Below are positions 18,644-28,906 of a stretch of DNA of 64,000 bases, one piece after another (within the stretch, counting starts at the first letter, position 1; each line of letters starts with the position of its first letter). The stretch spans positions 38,107 to 102,106 of the forward strand of contig DATGHC010000051.1 in the NCBI GenBank assembly GCA_035308165.1, in the 5' to 3' direction. This DNA is from DASTCZ01 sp035308165 (GTDB lineage Bacteria; Acidobacteriota; Terriglobia; Acidiferrales; UBA7541). The notes under the pieces are model-generated. The model saw nothing but the letters and a program-made list of their open reading frames with translations, did no database searches and was not told the origin of the DNA. The translations under genes were made by a program, and so were the position numbers.

Positions 18644-21283
18644 ATGCGCATCAAAATTCTCCACTCATTTCAGTTCCGCCTCGTTGCAATCATTATTTTT
18701 CTGATCGCATCATCGTTGCACCTCTCCGCTCAGGCCGCCGCGGTGCCGGATCCTGCGCCAAATCCCGTAGCCGATCCCGGCGCCATTGTCGTTTCCGGCC
18801 TGGCGCGTTTCACCATCCTCACGCCACACCTCATTCGCATGGAATGGATGCCCGATGCCAAGTTTGAAGATCACGCTTCACTCGTTTTCATCAATCGCCA
18901 CATGCCCGTCCCGTCATTCAAGAAGACTTCGAGTGGCGGCTGGCTCACCATCGACACCGGCAAGCTCACTCTGCGGTTCAAGGAGAATTCCGGCGCATTC
19001 ACTGCGGAGAATCTCCAAGTTCAGTTTTCACTCACTGAAAAACAGGTGACCTGGCATCCAGGACTCGCCGACACCGCCAACCTCGGCGGCACCACGCGCA
19101 CCCTTGACGGAGCCAAGGGCACCATCCCGCTCGAGCCCGGCCTGCTCTCCCGAGATGGCTGGGCACTTGTTGACGATTCGGATCGAATGCTTTTCGATTC
19201 CAGCGATTGGCCCTGGGCTTTGCCTCGCCCTTCCGGACGGCACACGGATTGGTATCTCTTCGCCTACGGCCACGATTACCGCGCCGCTCTCGCCGATTTC
19301 ACACGCGTCGCGGGACGCATCCCGCTGCCGCCGCGCTTCGCCTTCGGCATTTGGTGGTCACGCTACTGGGCTTACACCGACGAAGAGCTGCGCCAGCTCG
19401 TTGGCGAGTTCCACGATCACAATGTTCCGCTCGACGTCCTGGTGATCGACATGGACTGGCACCCAACTTTCGGCGTCTATTGGGGAGACAAAAAGCTGGA
19501 CGATTCCGGCCACACGCTCGGCTGGACTGGCTACACCTGGAACAAAATTTATTTTCCCGATCCGCCGGAATTTCTAAGCTGGGCGCACAGCGCAGGACTG
19601 AAAGTCACTCTCAATATGCATCCCGCCTCGGGCGTCCAGCCTTTTGAGGAAAAATATCCTGAGATGGCGCGTGCCATGGGCATTGACCCCGCCACGAAGA
19701 AGTACGTTCCCTTCGACATCGCCAACAAAAAATTCGCCACAAACTACATGAATATTTTGCACCACCCGCTCGAAAAGGAGGGCGTCGATTTCTTCTGGCT
19801 CGATTGGCAGCAGGAAAACAAAACCAGCCTTCCTGGCCTCGCGCCAACCTGGTGGCTCAACTACGTTCATTTCACCGACATGGAGCGCGAAGGCAAGCGC
19901 CCGCTCATCTATCACCGCTGGGGTGGGCTCGGCAATCATCGCTATCAAATTGGTTTTTCAGGCGACGTGATTTCCGATTGGTCGTCGCTGGCCTTCCAGC
20001 CGCAGTTCACTTCGACCGCAGCCAACGTGGGTTACGGATATTGGAGCCACGACATTGGCGGCCACATTCCGGGGACCGTCGAGCCCGAGCTTTATACGCG
20101 CTGGTTGCAGTGGGGCGTGTTCAGTCCCATCCTGCGGACGCACATGACCAAAAATCCCGACGCCGAACGCCGCGTTTGGGCATTCCCCGAGCAATACGCC
20201 GAAGTGATGCGCAACGCTCTGCTCTTGCGCCGCTCTTTGATCCCTTACATTTACACCGAAGCGCGCAACACTTACGACACGGGGATCTCCATCTGCCATC
20301 CCCTTTACTATGATTATCCTGAAATTCAGGCAGCCTACGATGCGAATGCCAGCGGCGAATACGCTTTTGGGACGGATTTAATCGTCGCGCCGGTCGCCTC
20401 GCCGGTCGATCCCACCTCGCAACTTGCCGAGCGCAAGGTCTGGCTCCCCGAAGGCGATTGGATCGAATGGCCTACTGGCGCTCACCTTCACGGCCCTGAA
20501 CTTATCGGCCGCAGCTTCCGCCTCGACGAAACTCCCGTTTACGTTCGTGCCGGATCCATCATTCCCATGCAACCTTCAAATCAGTCCGCACAAACCCAGC
20601 ACTCGGATCGCCTCGTCCTACAGGTTCTTCCTGGCATGCAAGGACAGGGTGATCTCTACGAAGATGCGGGAGACAGCCTCGGCTACAAACAATCCCAATT
20701 CGCTCGCCAACGTTTTCGCCAATCCCAGCTCCACGATGACGAACTTGAAATCGAGATTCTGCCTGCGGAAGGTAACTATCCTGGCATGCGTTCCTCACGC
20801 TCCTACGAGCTGCGCCTTCCCGGGTCATGGCCTCCGATCTCTGTCACCGCAAATGGAAGAGATATTTCCTATGCCGGGCCCGAGGCATCGACCACGGGGT
20901 GGCGCTACGATGGGGATACCGCCACAACCATCATTGAGTTGCCGGCCATGCCCATCACGCAAGACATCGATGTTCTTGTGAAGCATACGCGCTTCATCTC
21001 AGGCGAGAATGAACTTCTCGATGGTCTGCAAGGCAAGCTCGCCCGCCTGCACGGCGCTGTGCGCATTCTTGAAGCTTCATGGCCAAAGGGCTGGGCGCCC
21101 GATCCTCTCCTCGAAGCTGCACAAACAGGTCGCCGAATAACGCTACACCCTGAAACCGCGCTGAGCGAGCTTCAGAAATTAGACCACGGATGGCAGGGCA
21201 TGCTGGATTCGATTGAGGGGCTGGATGTGGAAAGCAAACTCAAGAAAGCAGCACTCGCGCATCTCATAAGCACGTCGAAGTGA
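18644..21283 (+). CDS. Secreted GH31 family alpha-glycosidase
   Basis: 879 residues with a signal peptide (FRLVAIIIFLIASSLHLSAQA). The order is an N-terminal galactose-mutarotase-like domain, a GH31 TIM barrel, beta-sandwich domains and a C-terminal helical extension of about 110 residues. The catalytic nucleophile is Asp387 in FFWLDWQQ and the acid/base is probably Asp470 in YWSHDIGGH. The family includes alpha-glucosidases, alpha-xylosidases and alpha-galactosidases. The divergent galT-galK genes make an alpha-galactoside or mixed oligosaccharide substrate worth considering, but the sequence does not settle this. The export signal places it outside the cytoplasm, so it would feed monosaccharides to the neighbouring cytoplasmic pathway. 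Confidence 0.9.
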   Translation: MRIKILHSFQFRLVAIIIFLIASSLHLSAQAAAVPDPAPNPVADPGAIVVSGLARFTILTPHLIRMEWMPDAKFEDHASLVFINRHMPVPSFKKTSSGGWLTIDTGKLTLRFKENSGAFTAENLQVQFSLTEKQVTWHPGLADTANLGGTTRTLDGAKGTIPLEPGLLSRDGWALVDDSDRMLFDSSDWPWALPRPSGRHTDWYLFAYGHDYRAALADFTRVAGRIPLPPRFAFGIWWSRYWAYTDEELRQLVGEFHDHNVPLDVLVIDMDWHPTFGVYWGDKKLDDSGHTLGWTGYTWNKIYFPDPPEFLSWAHSAGLKVTLNMHPASGVQPFEEKYPEMARAMGIDPATKKYVPFDIANKKFATNYMNILHHPLEKEGVDFFWLDWQQENKTSLPGLAPTWWLNYVHFTDMEREGKRPLIYHRWGGLGNHRYQIGFSGDVISDWSSLAFQPQFTSTAANVGYGYWSHDIGGHIPGTVEPELYTRWLQWGVFSPILRTHMTKNPDAERRVWAFPEQYAEVMRNALLLRRSLIPYIYTEARNTYDTGISICHPLYYDYPEIQAAYDANASGEYAFGTDLIVAPVASPVDPTSQLAERKVWLPEGDWIEWPTGAHLHGPELIGRSFRLDETPVYVRAGSIIPMQPSNQSAQTQHSDRLVLQVLPGMQGQGDLYEDAGDSLGYKQSQFARQRFRQSQLHDDELEIEILPAEGNYPGMRSSRSYELRLPGSWPPISVTANGRDISYAGPEASTTGWRYDGDTATTIIELPAMPITQDIDVLVKHTRFISGENELLDGLQGKLARLHGAVRILEASWPKGWAPDPLLEAAQTGRRITLHPETALSELQKLDHGWQGMLDSIEGLDVESKLKKAALAHLISTSK

Positions 21284-21330
21284 TTTTGCAGCGGAAGTAG
21301 ATGCCTTGCAAGGTTTTCAAGACTTGGCTG

Positions 21331-23823
21331 CTACTGTTGCGGCGGCGCCGTCCCGCTCGCTGCCGACATCGCAAAGATCAACATCTTCATCTCTTCCGGT
21401 GAGCCGGTAAATACATTCCACGGCGCCCGCCTGTAACCAATAATTTTTCTGTAGATAAAATCTTCCAGCCGCGAATTGATTCCCCATCCCGCCAGATATT
21501 GGAGACGCATGTCGCCATCGCGATTCAGCTCTGCGCCTTCCAACCACGGCGCCAAATCATTCTTGTCACCTGCGTAGGCCGCAAACAAATCCACTGCCGA
21601 GCCAATTCCGATTTCTCTCAACGATTCCGCCACCGCCGCATAATCCGGACTCGACAATCTCTGCTGCACCTCATCCAAATTTATCTTCAGCGGATCCGCT
21701 TGCCCCATCAGCACCAGGTCGTACCCCAACCCATTTACCGTATTCGCCCATACCGTTCCGTAAGGAAACGCCTCCATAAATGTGGCGATTTCGCTCTTTA
21801 CCGTTTTTTCATCGCTCTCATACAGCGGAACGTACAGTGTGAACATCCCTCCCGGATTGAGGTGCTTCTCCACACTCTCAAAGTATTCCTTCGAGTACAG
21901 CGCCGCTGTCCCCTTCACAAACACATCCAACGGATCGCTGGCGATAATGTCGTATGTCTCGTGTGTCGTCAGCACGTAATGCCGCGCGTCATCATAAATA
22001 ATCTGTGTGCGCGGGTTGTGCATCACATCGTAATCCTGCTTGGCAAAATACATGGTCGAGGTTGGCGGAATCACCGGCTCGATTTCGCAAACCACAATTC
22101 GCTTGATGGTCGGATACCTGGTGAACGTTCCCGCGGACACCCCCGCTCCAAATCCAATTCCCAACACGGATTGCGGGTGCGGATGTAGCAGTGCCGGCAG
22201 GTGACCCACCATTCGCTGCAGCTTCATGTCATATGGCTCCGTCGTCGCCTCCACATGACCGTTCACGTCCACTTCAATCGCCCCATCATTCCATTGCGAT
22301 ATCGCCACTGACGAATTCCGCCCCTCTCGGGTGTACAGGATGTGCGAACTCCCCGCCGAAATTGCCATCCTTCTTCCGTAGGCGATTAATTCTCCCGGCA
22401 CTGCGTCTACACTCCAGGTCAGGATCCCCGCGATGACCATCGCGGCCAACAATCCTTCCGCGATTCCCCACGAATGTCGTTCCACCGCCAGCGGAACCAG
22501 CGCGCACAGCGCGCCAATCGCCGCGAACACCAGCAGGACGCGCTGCGACTGCTGCGTTCCAATCCATGGGACCAGCACCAGGCTCACTCCCAGCGCGCCC
22601 ACGATCGCGCCAAACGTGTTGGCCGCGTAGATCTTTCCCACGACGCGGCCTGAGTCTTCTCCCTGTGATTTCACGGCCGCGAGCGCCAACGGGAAGCTCG
22701 CTCCCCACAAAACAGCGGCCGGCAAAATCGCCCACAAACAGCGCACCAGATCGAGCTGAAACGTGTACCATGGGCTGATAGTCAGCAGGGGATTGATGGG
22801 CCAATACGGAAGCGAATCCGCAATCATGTACGCCGCCCAGGCGATTCCGCCCGTGAGCAATATCTGGCACCAGCCCAGCGCCAGTCGCGGACTCATCACG
22901 CGCTGCAGCCACGATCCAATGCCGCTGCCCACGGCCAGCCCAATCAAGAAAACTGCCAGAATAATCGAGAACACATACACCGTCGCACCCAGCATCATTC
23001 CCATCAGGCGCGTCCAGATCACCTCCGCGCCCAGCGCGCACGCACCGGAAATTGCGATTGTGATGTAAATCGTTAAGTCATCCGCGCGCCGCAGGCTTGT
23101 GTCGCTCTCGCTGCCGGCTCGCGGATCTTCATTTTTCTCACTCGTGGTTGCTTGCGCTGGCGCCACAACCGCCAACCCCAGGCTAATCGCCGCCACACCC
23201 AGATTGATTGACGCCGCCACAAACGTCGCGGTCGCCATGTTGTAGAGGCGGAGCAAGTAGAATCCCGCGAGTAGGCACCCGAACACTGCCCCCACAATGT
23301 TTCCGCCGTACAGCAGCCCCCACCACGCGACCCCGTTCGGCGTCGCCTTAACCCATCGAGTGATAACCGGCAGCGTCGCGCCCATCAGCATTGTCGGGGG
23401 CAGCAGGCATACTGCGGCCATCAGCCCGCGCATCAGCATGCCCATCAGCCCGTATCCCGCGCCCAAAACGTAAACGCGATCCACGAGAGGAACCAAAATC
23501 AGCACCAGCAGTCCGAAAATCCCAATCCCTAACTCCAGAGCCGCGTATACGCGCAACGGATGTTTCTCCGCCGCCCGCATCCGCGGTATCAGTAGGCTCC
23601 CCAGGCACAGGCCGCCCATGAAAACGGCCAGCACGATTCCCAGTGAAATCGCGGTCGAACCAATGGCCAGTTGCAGCGACTGGTACCAGACAATTTCGTA
23701 GATCAGCGCCGAGCAACCGCTGCCCGCAAATAACAGCAGCACCAAGGGCAGAAATCGCGTGGTGCCGCTCGTGCCCATTCGCGTTCCCGATGAATCTTCC
23801 GGGTGTTGCTTGGTCTCCGTCAT
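21331..23823 (-). CDS. Membrane protein fused to a spermidine synthase-like domain
   Basis: 830 residues. The first 480 contain about 12-13 hydrophobic helices, starting with RFLPLVLLLFAGSGCSALIY. The rest is an aminopropyltransferase-like Rossmann domain: GIGFGAGVSAGTF is the nucleotide site, YDDARHYV and IASDPLDVF hold the acidic residues typical of spermidine synthases. Such fusions are common in Acidobacteriota and other soil bacteria, and their real substrate is generally unproven. Whether it makes polyamines here is unknown. Only 47 bp separate its stop from the GH31 stop (convergent genes). The C-terminal 80 residues carry no recognised motif. Confidence 0.85.
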   Translation of the reverse strand: MTETKQHPEDSSGTRMGTSGTTRFLPLVLLLFAGSGCSALIYEIVWYQSLQLAIGSTAISLGIVLAVFMGGLCLGSLLIPRMRAAEKHPLRVYAALELGIGIFGLLVLILVPLVDRVYVLGAGYGLMGMLMRGLMAAVCLLPPTMLMGATLPVITRWVKATPNGVAWWGLLYGGNIVGAVFGCLLAGFYLLRLYNMATATFVAASINLGVAAISLGLAVVAPAQATTSEKNEDPRAGSESDTSLRRADDLTIYITIAISGACALGAEVIWTRLMGMMLGATVYVFSIILAVFLIGLAVGSGIGSWLQRVMSPRLALGWCQILLTGGIAWAAYMIADSLPYWPINPLLTISPWYTFQLDLVRCLWAILPAAVLWGASFPLALAAVKSQGEDSGRVVGKIYAANTFGAIVGALGVSLVLVPWIGTQQSQRVLLVFAAIGALCALVPLAVERHSWGIAEGLLAAMVIAGILTWSVDAVPGELIAYGRRMAISAGSSHILYTREGRNSSVAISQWNDGAIEVDVNGHVEATTEPYDMKLQRMVGHLPALLHPHPQSVLGIGFGAGVSAGTFTRYPTIKRIVVCEIEPVIPPTSTMYFAKQDYDVMHNPRTQIIYDDARHYVLTTHETYDIIASDPLDVFVKGTAALYSKEYFESVEKHLNPGGMFTLYVPLYESDEKTVKSEIATFMEAFPYGTVWANTVNGLGYDLVLMGQADPLKINLDEVQQRLSSPDYAAVAESLREIGIGSAVDLFAAYAGDKNDLAPWLEGAELNRDGDMRLQYLAGWGINSRLEDFIYRKIIGYRRAPWNVFTGSPEEMKMLIFAMSAASGTAPPQQ

Positions 23824-23990
23824 TTCACTCGCATCCGGTTTGTGCCCTTTAATATCACTGCATCATATCCGGCACAGATTTGAGGCTTCACTCCCGCATC
23901 CCGTTTCATGTTTCATGGCATGGCAACTTATCCCATTCCCGCCTTTCCACACAACCCAGCAATGGATTGATCCCTTCAGGAAGGAAAACG

Positions 23991-24473
23991 CTAATTCACC
24001 ATCCGCCGCAGACTTGCCAGCGCCTGTTGCGCCATCGTGTACCGGGGTTCAACCTCCAGTGACTGCTGAAACAATTCCTGCGCTCGATTCAGAAATCCCT
24101 TGGCCAGATAAGCGCGACCCAAGTTGAAGTAGGGAAAATGTCGTGGATCATATCGTTTCGCGGCAATCGCCTTTTCAAGCCAGGGAATCGCCTCATCATA
24201 CCGCTCCAGCCCGATTAGGTAAGCGCCGATATCGTTATAAGGATTGCCAAAATCCGGATCAATTTCGATGGCCCGCTTGCATTCCGCAATGGCCGCCTGA
24301 ATTTTTCCTTGAAAATGGTATGTCCACCCAAGAAACGTGTGCGCCTCGGCGGTAGGATGCAGCGCCAGCGATTCGCCATACAGTTCGACGGCACGGTCGT
24401 AGTCGCCCTCCATCTGCGCCTTATAGGCTTCCTGTAGTTTTTGTACCGCCTGCTCAATTCGATCCGTCGGCAT
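23991..24473 (-). CDS. Tetratricopeptide-repeat protein
   Basis: 160 residues made almost wholly of TPR units: about four 34-residue helix pairs with the usual G/A/Y/A/P spacing (EGDYDRAVELYGESLALHP, QGKIQAAIAECKRAIEIDP, LERYDEAIPWLEKAI, KGFLNRAQELFQQSLEVEP). No signal peptide or membrane segment, so it is a cytoplasmic protein-protein adaptor. It lies divergent from the ABC transporter genes, with a 212-bp gap, and 167 bp from the spermidine synthase fusion. The partner is unknown. Confidence 0.85.
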   Translation of the reverse strand: MPTDRIEQAVQKLQEAYKAQMEGDYDRAVELYGESLALHPTAEAHTFLGWTYHFQGKIQAAIAECKRAIEIDPDFGNPYNDIGAYLIGLERYDEAIPWLEKAIAAKRYDPRHFPYFNLGRAYLAKGFLNRAQELFQQSLEVEPRYTMAQQALASLRRMVN

Positions 24474-24685
24474 ATCGCATCCGTGGTAGCACAGCGCCGC
24501 AGACGCGTCAAACGCTCACTTCTGGTCGCCCGCATCGGCCGCCATCGGATGATAATTTCCTCGCAGAATTGACATCCCCGCCGCAACTCTGGAATTATCC
24601 CAAGCACGCATTCGGCGTCCTGCGGTTTCGGCCTTGGTGTCGGCGCCAAAGTCCGTCTGAGAATCCACGGAGAGGGAACCGGGGT

Positions 24686-25705
24686 ATGGCAGTTGGCATT
24701 CGCACTCGCGACTTAAGAAAAGTGTACACCTCAGCGCCTCCGATGGCTGCTGGCGCCGGAGGATTCTCTTTCGCTCCGCCTCGCAGCAAATCCAAGCAGT
24801 CCAAGCCCGAAATTGTCGCGCTGGATGGCGTCTCTCTGGAAATCGCCCCCGGCGAAATCTTTGGTTTGCTCGGCCCCAATGGCGCGGGCAAATCCACAAC
24901 TGTCGGCATTCTGACCACGCGCGTGCGCCCCACGCGCGGCGAAGCATGGATTGGTGAACACGAAGTGTGGAAAGACCAGGCCGCGGTGAAACGCCTCATC
25001 GGGGTCGTGGCTCAACGGCCCAATCTGGATTTCTCACTCACGGCGCGCGAAATCCTGGCGTTCCACGGAGCCTACTTCGGCCAAAGCCACCACGAGCGAA
25101 ATCAGCGCGCCGCGACTCTGCTGGAGCGCTTCAAGCTCGCGGATCGCGCCGACCAGATGGTGCGTACATTCTCCGGCGGCATGATGCAACGCGTCTCCAT
25201 CGCTCGTGCCATGATGCACGATCCGCAAGTCCTATTTCTCGACGAGCCCAGCGTTGGTCTCGATCCGCAGACGCGCCTGCTCCTATGGGAAATCATTCGC
25301 GAATACAATCAAGCCGGAAAAACCATTCTCCTCACTACCCACAACATGGAAGAAGCCGACGCGCTATGCCAGCGGCTGGCAATCATAGACCATGGCAAGG
25401 TCATCGAATTGGGCACGCCGCGCGAATTGAAGGACAGCGTTCCCGGCGGATACTTGCTTCGACTCCGGTTCGGATATGCCTCACCTGAATTGCTCCAGCG
25501 CTTGAAGGAGCTTGCCGGGGTGCGCGAGGTGCGCGCCACGGAAAATCACGGTGCCGACCTTTACGCCGACCGCAGCGGCTCCCTGATTTCGGAGATCGCC
25601 AACATCGCGCTAGCCGCCAATGTGGAATTGTCCGACGTCCATATTTCCGAGCCCAGCTTGGAGAATCTTTTTCTGCACCACACGGGAAGGAGCCTGCGGG
25701 AATGA
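24686..25705 (+). CDS. ABC transporter ATP-binding subunit, DrrA-like
   Basis: 339 residues from the ATG at 24686 with a GAGGGA ribosome site; the frame is open to 24569 but the upstream part reads as noise. It has Walker A GPNGAGKST, signature FSGGMMQRVSIARA, Walker B VLFLDEPSVGLDP and the H-loop LLTTHNME, as in daunorubicin-type (DrrA) and Nod-type exporter ATPases. It powers export with the overlapping permease gene. Odd: between the first strand (RDLRKVY) and the usual ALDGVSLEI strand there is an extra Ala/Gly/Pro/Ser-rich stretch of about 20 residues. The C-terminal regulatory region of about 100 residues is present. The cargo is not predictable. Confidence 0.93.
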   Translation: MAVGIRTRDLRKVYTSAPPMAAGAGGFSFAPPRSKSKQSKPEIVALDGVSLEIAPGEIFGLLGPNGAGKSTTVGILTTRVRPTRGEAWIGEHEVWKDQAAVKRLIGVVAQRPNLDFSLTAREILAFHGAYFGQSHHERNQRAATLLERFKLADRADQMVRTFSGGMMQRVSIARAMMHDPQVLFLDEPSVGLDPQTRLLLWEIIREYNQAGKTILLTTHNMEEADALCQRLAIIDHGKVIELGTPRELKDSVPGGYLLRLRFGYASPELLQRLKELAGVREVRATENHGADLYADRSGSLISEIANIALAANVELSDVHISEPSLENLFLHHTGRSLRE

Positions 25706-26472
25706 ATTGGAAAGCGTTCTTTGCCATGCTTGGGCGCGATGCTCATGTCGCTCGCCGCAACATCATTCCCATGCTGCTGCAGACATTTGTTCAGCCGCTG
25801 ATGTTTGTTTTCATCTTTGGCAAAGTGATGGTCGGCAGCGGGCTTATGCCCCCATCCTACAAGAGCCAGTTGCTCCCCGGCATCATGGCCCTCACCATGA
25901 TCGGTACCGGCATTTGGGCTGTAGCCATGCCGCTCATCGGCGAGTTCCAATTCACTCGCGAAATTGAAGACCGCCTCCTCGCGCCGATGAATATCTCCTG
26001 GCTGGCAATCGAAAAAGTGGTCGCCGGCACATTGCAAGCACTGGCTGCGGGTCTGGTGGTTATTCCTATCGGATGGTTGCTGCTTCGCCCCGGAATCCAC
26101 ATCAGTGTGCATCGGCCATTGATATTCGCTGCCGTGGCCTTGCTGGTGGCCATGTTTTCTTCCGCCGGCGGTCTCGCACTCGGCTGCACGGTCAATCAAA
26201 CTCACATCGGTCTGATGTTCGCGCTGGTTGTCGCACCCATGATTTTCTTTGGCTGCACATATTATCCCTGGAGCGCTCTTGCGACTTTCCCGGTCCTCCA
26301 GAAACTGGTGCTCATAAATCCGATGGTCTATGCCAGCGAGGGCTTGCGCGGGGCATTGGTGCCCCAGTTTGCCCATCTTTCGCTCTGGGCGGTCTTAACC
26401 GCGTTGGCTAGCTTCAACATCCTTCTCATCGCGATCGGCCTTCGCCAATTCCACAAGAAGGCCGTAAGCTAA
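25702..26472 (+). CDS. ABC-2 type transporter permease
   Basis: 256 residues with about six membrane helices and the ABC-2 permease pattern. Its ATG overlaps the stop of the ATPase gene by four bases (ATGA), so translation is coupled. Together they form a two-subunit exporter: one DrrA-like ATPase and one DrrB-like permease, each probably a homodimer. The late FFGCTYYPWSAL segment is typical of this permease family. It could export a lipid, polysaccharide or drug; nothing nearby identifies the cargo. Confidence 0.9.
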   Translation: MNWKAFFAMLGRDAHVARRNIIPMLLQTFVQPLMFVFIFGKVMVGSGLMPPSYKSQLLPGIMALTMIGTGIWAVAMPLIGEFQFTREIEDRLLAPMNISWLAIEKVVAGTLQALAAGLVVIPIGWLLLRPGIHISVHRPLIFAAVALLVAMFSSAGGLALGCTVNQTHIGLMFALVVAPMIFFGCTYYPWSALATFPVLQKLVLINPMVYASEGLRGALVPQFAHLSLWAVLTALASFNILLIAIGLRQFHKKAVS

Positions 26473-26552
26473 GGGCGGGAGATGACTGGCGCTCAGCCTC
26501 ACCTTCGGCGGCATTGGACCACCATGTGCAACGGCCCACAAATTCCCAGCTC

Positions 26553-26572
26553 GACTTCACCTAAATGAAGTC
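26553..26572. promoter_or_regulatory. Perfect inverted repeat between the permease and debranching-enzyme genes
   Basis: GACTTCA (26553-26559) and TGAAGTC (26566-26572) form 7-bp arms around CCTAAA. It lies 80 bp after the permease stop and 82 bp before the debranching-enzyme start. There is no T-run, so an operator is as likely as a terminator. Confidence 0.4.
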
Positions 26573-26654
26573 CAACAACCATGAAAAAGTATTGTTTCGG
26601 AGCATATTATTTCTGCTAACCTCTTCATGTCACAACTAAGGCTGGACACAATCC

Positions 26655-28802
26655 ATGTCTGCTACGTCCCCGAGTCCGGACCGGCCCGCCGCGAAATCGC
26701 CTGACTCTGTTGCTCTCGTCCAGCTCAACCGCGAAATTTGCACCGATCTCGCCGCGGCTGAATCCCGCGAGTGGTTGGTTACCAACGGGCTTGGCAGCTT
26801 CGCCTCCGGCACGGTCGCAGGACTTCTGACCCGCCGTTATCACGGACTTCTAATTGCTGCGCTCGATCCGCCGCGCAATCGAACTCTGCTCGCGACCAAG
26901 CTCGACGAAGTCGCCACGCTCTCCGGGCAGTCATTTTCAATGGGCACAAATCGCTGGGCTGGCGGCGCGCTCGATCCGCAAGGCTACGGATTCATTGATT
27001 CTTTCCGGCTCGAAGGCGCCATTCCCACTTGGAGCTACACCTTCGCAAATGCCATTCTCGAAAAGCGCATCTGGATGCAGCACGGTGCAAACACGACTTA
27101 TGTTGAATATCGCCTGATTCGCGCTGAAGCGCCAATCGACCTGGAAATCAAAGCATTCGTCAACTACCGCGATTTCCACGGCGCCACTTATGCCGGCGAC
27201 TGGCAAATGGGCATCGAGCAACTTAACGTCAATCAGCATTCCGATTCTTATTCCCCACGCGCCGTTGGAATCCGCGTCCTGGCCTTCAATGGCGCCGTCC
27301 CATTTTATTTGCGCAGCGCGACGGCGACTTGCCAGCCGACGTATATCTGGTATCGCAACTACGACCTCGCCGCCGAGCGCGACCGCGGCCTTGATGGTTG
27401 CGAGGACCATCTTCACGCCGCGACGTTTAGAGTCACGCTTCGCTCGGGCGAGTCCGCCGGCATCGTCATAAGTGCCGATGCCACCGCAAGTCTTGATTTC
27501 GCCGCCGCTCTGACCGACGAGCAGTCACGCAGCCGAGTTTTTCTCACGCAACCGCAATCCACGGCCGCCCCCAGAAAAGTTTCCGCGCGATCCCGCGCAT
27601 CGGCGCCCACCATCCCCACACCGGAATGGATTCGGCAACTTTTCCTGGCCGCGGATCAATTTCTCGTCGATCCGCCCGCTCCCACCAATGCCCCGCCCGC
27701 AATCATCGCCGGCTATCCCTGGTTCGGCGTCTGGAGCCGCGACACCTTGATTTCCCTGCCCGGCCTTGCTCTAGCCACGGGCCGTACGGATTTCGCGCGC
27801 GACATTTTGCGCCAGTTCGCAACTTACTTGAACGCTGGAATGCTCCCCAACTTTTTCCCAGAAGCAGGTGACGCCCCCCAATACAACACGGTGGACGCCG
27901 CACTCTGGTACATCGAGACCGTCCGCCAATACCTCGCCGCCACAGGCGACTTCGATCTCGCTCAAGAAGTATTTCCTGCGCTCGCGGAAATAGTCAATTC
28001 CTACGCGCAGGGCACGCGCTTCGGTATCCACGCGGATCCTGCGGATGGTTTGCTTCTCGCCGGCGAGCCCGGCACCCAGCTTACCTGGATGGACGCGCGC
28101 GTTAATGGGTGTCCAGTCACGCCGCGCATGGGCAAGCCGGTTGAAGTGAACGCGCTCTGGCTCAATGCCTTGGAAACGCTGGCGGACATCGCCGATAAAT
28201 TGGACAAACCGGATAGAGAATTTACTGATCTCGCCAACCGCGCGCGCGCCGGTTTCAAAAAGTTCTGGAACAAATCGAACGGCTATTGTTTCGATGTGCT
28301 GGATGTGCCCGGTGAAAATGGCCAGCCACCGACAAACGATGGTTCGTTGCGGCCAAATCAAGTCCTGGCTGTTTCGCTGCCCGTGTGCGCACTAACACCG
28401 GCACAGCGGCGCGCAGTTGTCAACGCCTGCGCGCAGCACTTGCTCACACCGTTCGGACTGCGCACCCTCGCGCCCACCGAACCGGGTTACCGCTCGCATT
28501 ACGAAGGCCCACAGGATGATCGCGCCGCCGCGTATCACCAGGGCACGGTGTGGCCGTGGCTACTCGGACCATTCGCTCTTGCCCATTTCCGCGTGAATCG
28601 CGATGCCGCCGCGGCGCTCCAGCTCTTCGATGCCATTGCTCCGCATTTGTCGGACGCTGGGCTTGGCAGCGTCAGTGAAGTCTTCGATGCCGATCCGCCG
28701 TTCACTCCGCGTGGCTGTCCCGCGCAGGCCTGGAGCGTCGCGGAAATTCTTCGTGCGTGGACCACCATCAATTCAGGAGCCGCTTTCCCGGCGGCCAAAT
28801 AA
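26655..28802 (+). CDS. Glycogen debranching enzyme-type amylo-alpha-1,6-glucosidase
   Basis: 715 residues without a signal peptide. The N-terminal beta domain (EWLVTNGLGSFASGTVAGL, TRRYHGLLIAA) is the bacterial GDE N-terminal domain. The C-terminal (alpha/alpha)6 barrel has the GDE_C patterns WFGVWSRDTLISLPGLALA, WMDARVNG, PRMGKPVEVNALW and YHQGTVWPWLLGPF. The enzyme removes alpha-1,6-linked glucose branches from glycogen in the cytoplasm. No other glycogen genes lie in the window. The ribosome site is weak (AAGG). An AT-rich region upstream has possible promoter bases but no clear match. Confidence 0.9.
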   Translation: MSATSPSPDRPAAKSPDSVALVQLNREICTDLAAAESREWLVTNGLGSFASGTVAGLLTRRYHGLLIAALDPPRNRTLLATKLDEVATLSGQSFSMGTNRWAGGALDPQGYGFIDSFRLEGAIPTWSYTFANAILEKRIWMQHGANTTYVEYRLIRAEAPIDLEIKAFVNYRDFHGATYAGDWQMGIEQLNVNQHSDSYSPRAVGIRVLAFNGAVPFYLRSATATCQPTYIWYRNYDLAAERDRGLDGCEDHLHAATFRVTLRSGESAGIVISADATASLDFAAALTDEQSRSRVFLTQPQSTAAPRKVSARSRASAPTIPTPEWIRQLFLAADQFLVDPPAPTNAPPAIIAGYPWFGVWSRDTLISLPGLALATGRTDFARDILRQFATYLNAGMLPNFFPEAGDAPQYNTVDAALWYIETVRQYLAATGDFDLAQEVFPALAEIVNSYAQGTRFGIHADPADGLLLAGEPGTQLTWMDARVNGCPVTPRMGKPVEVNALWLNALETLADIADKLDKPDREFTDLANRARAGFKKFWNKSNGYCFDVLDVPGENGQPPTNDGSLRPNQVLAVSLPVCALTPAQRRAVVNACAQHLLTPFGLRTLAPTEPGYRSHYEGPQDDRAAAYHQGTVWPWLLGPFALAHFRVNRDAAAALQLFDAIAPHLSDAGLGSVSEVFDADPPFTPRGCPAQAWSVAEILRAWTTINSGAAFPAAK

Positions 28803-28906
28803 GCCATCCAAGACTATAAGCGACCTAGGGGAGTTGACTTGCGCGGCGGCAGCACGGGATATTGTCGAGCGGCATTTTCAATCAATCGTTCCGAAGAGGA
28901 GGGCTT

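Noticed and set aside
25561..26376. 271-codon minus-strand frame
   Set aside because: It is opposite the coupled ABC ATPase and permease genes and rich in His, Gln and Asp as antisense frames often are.
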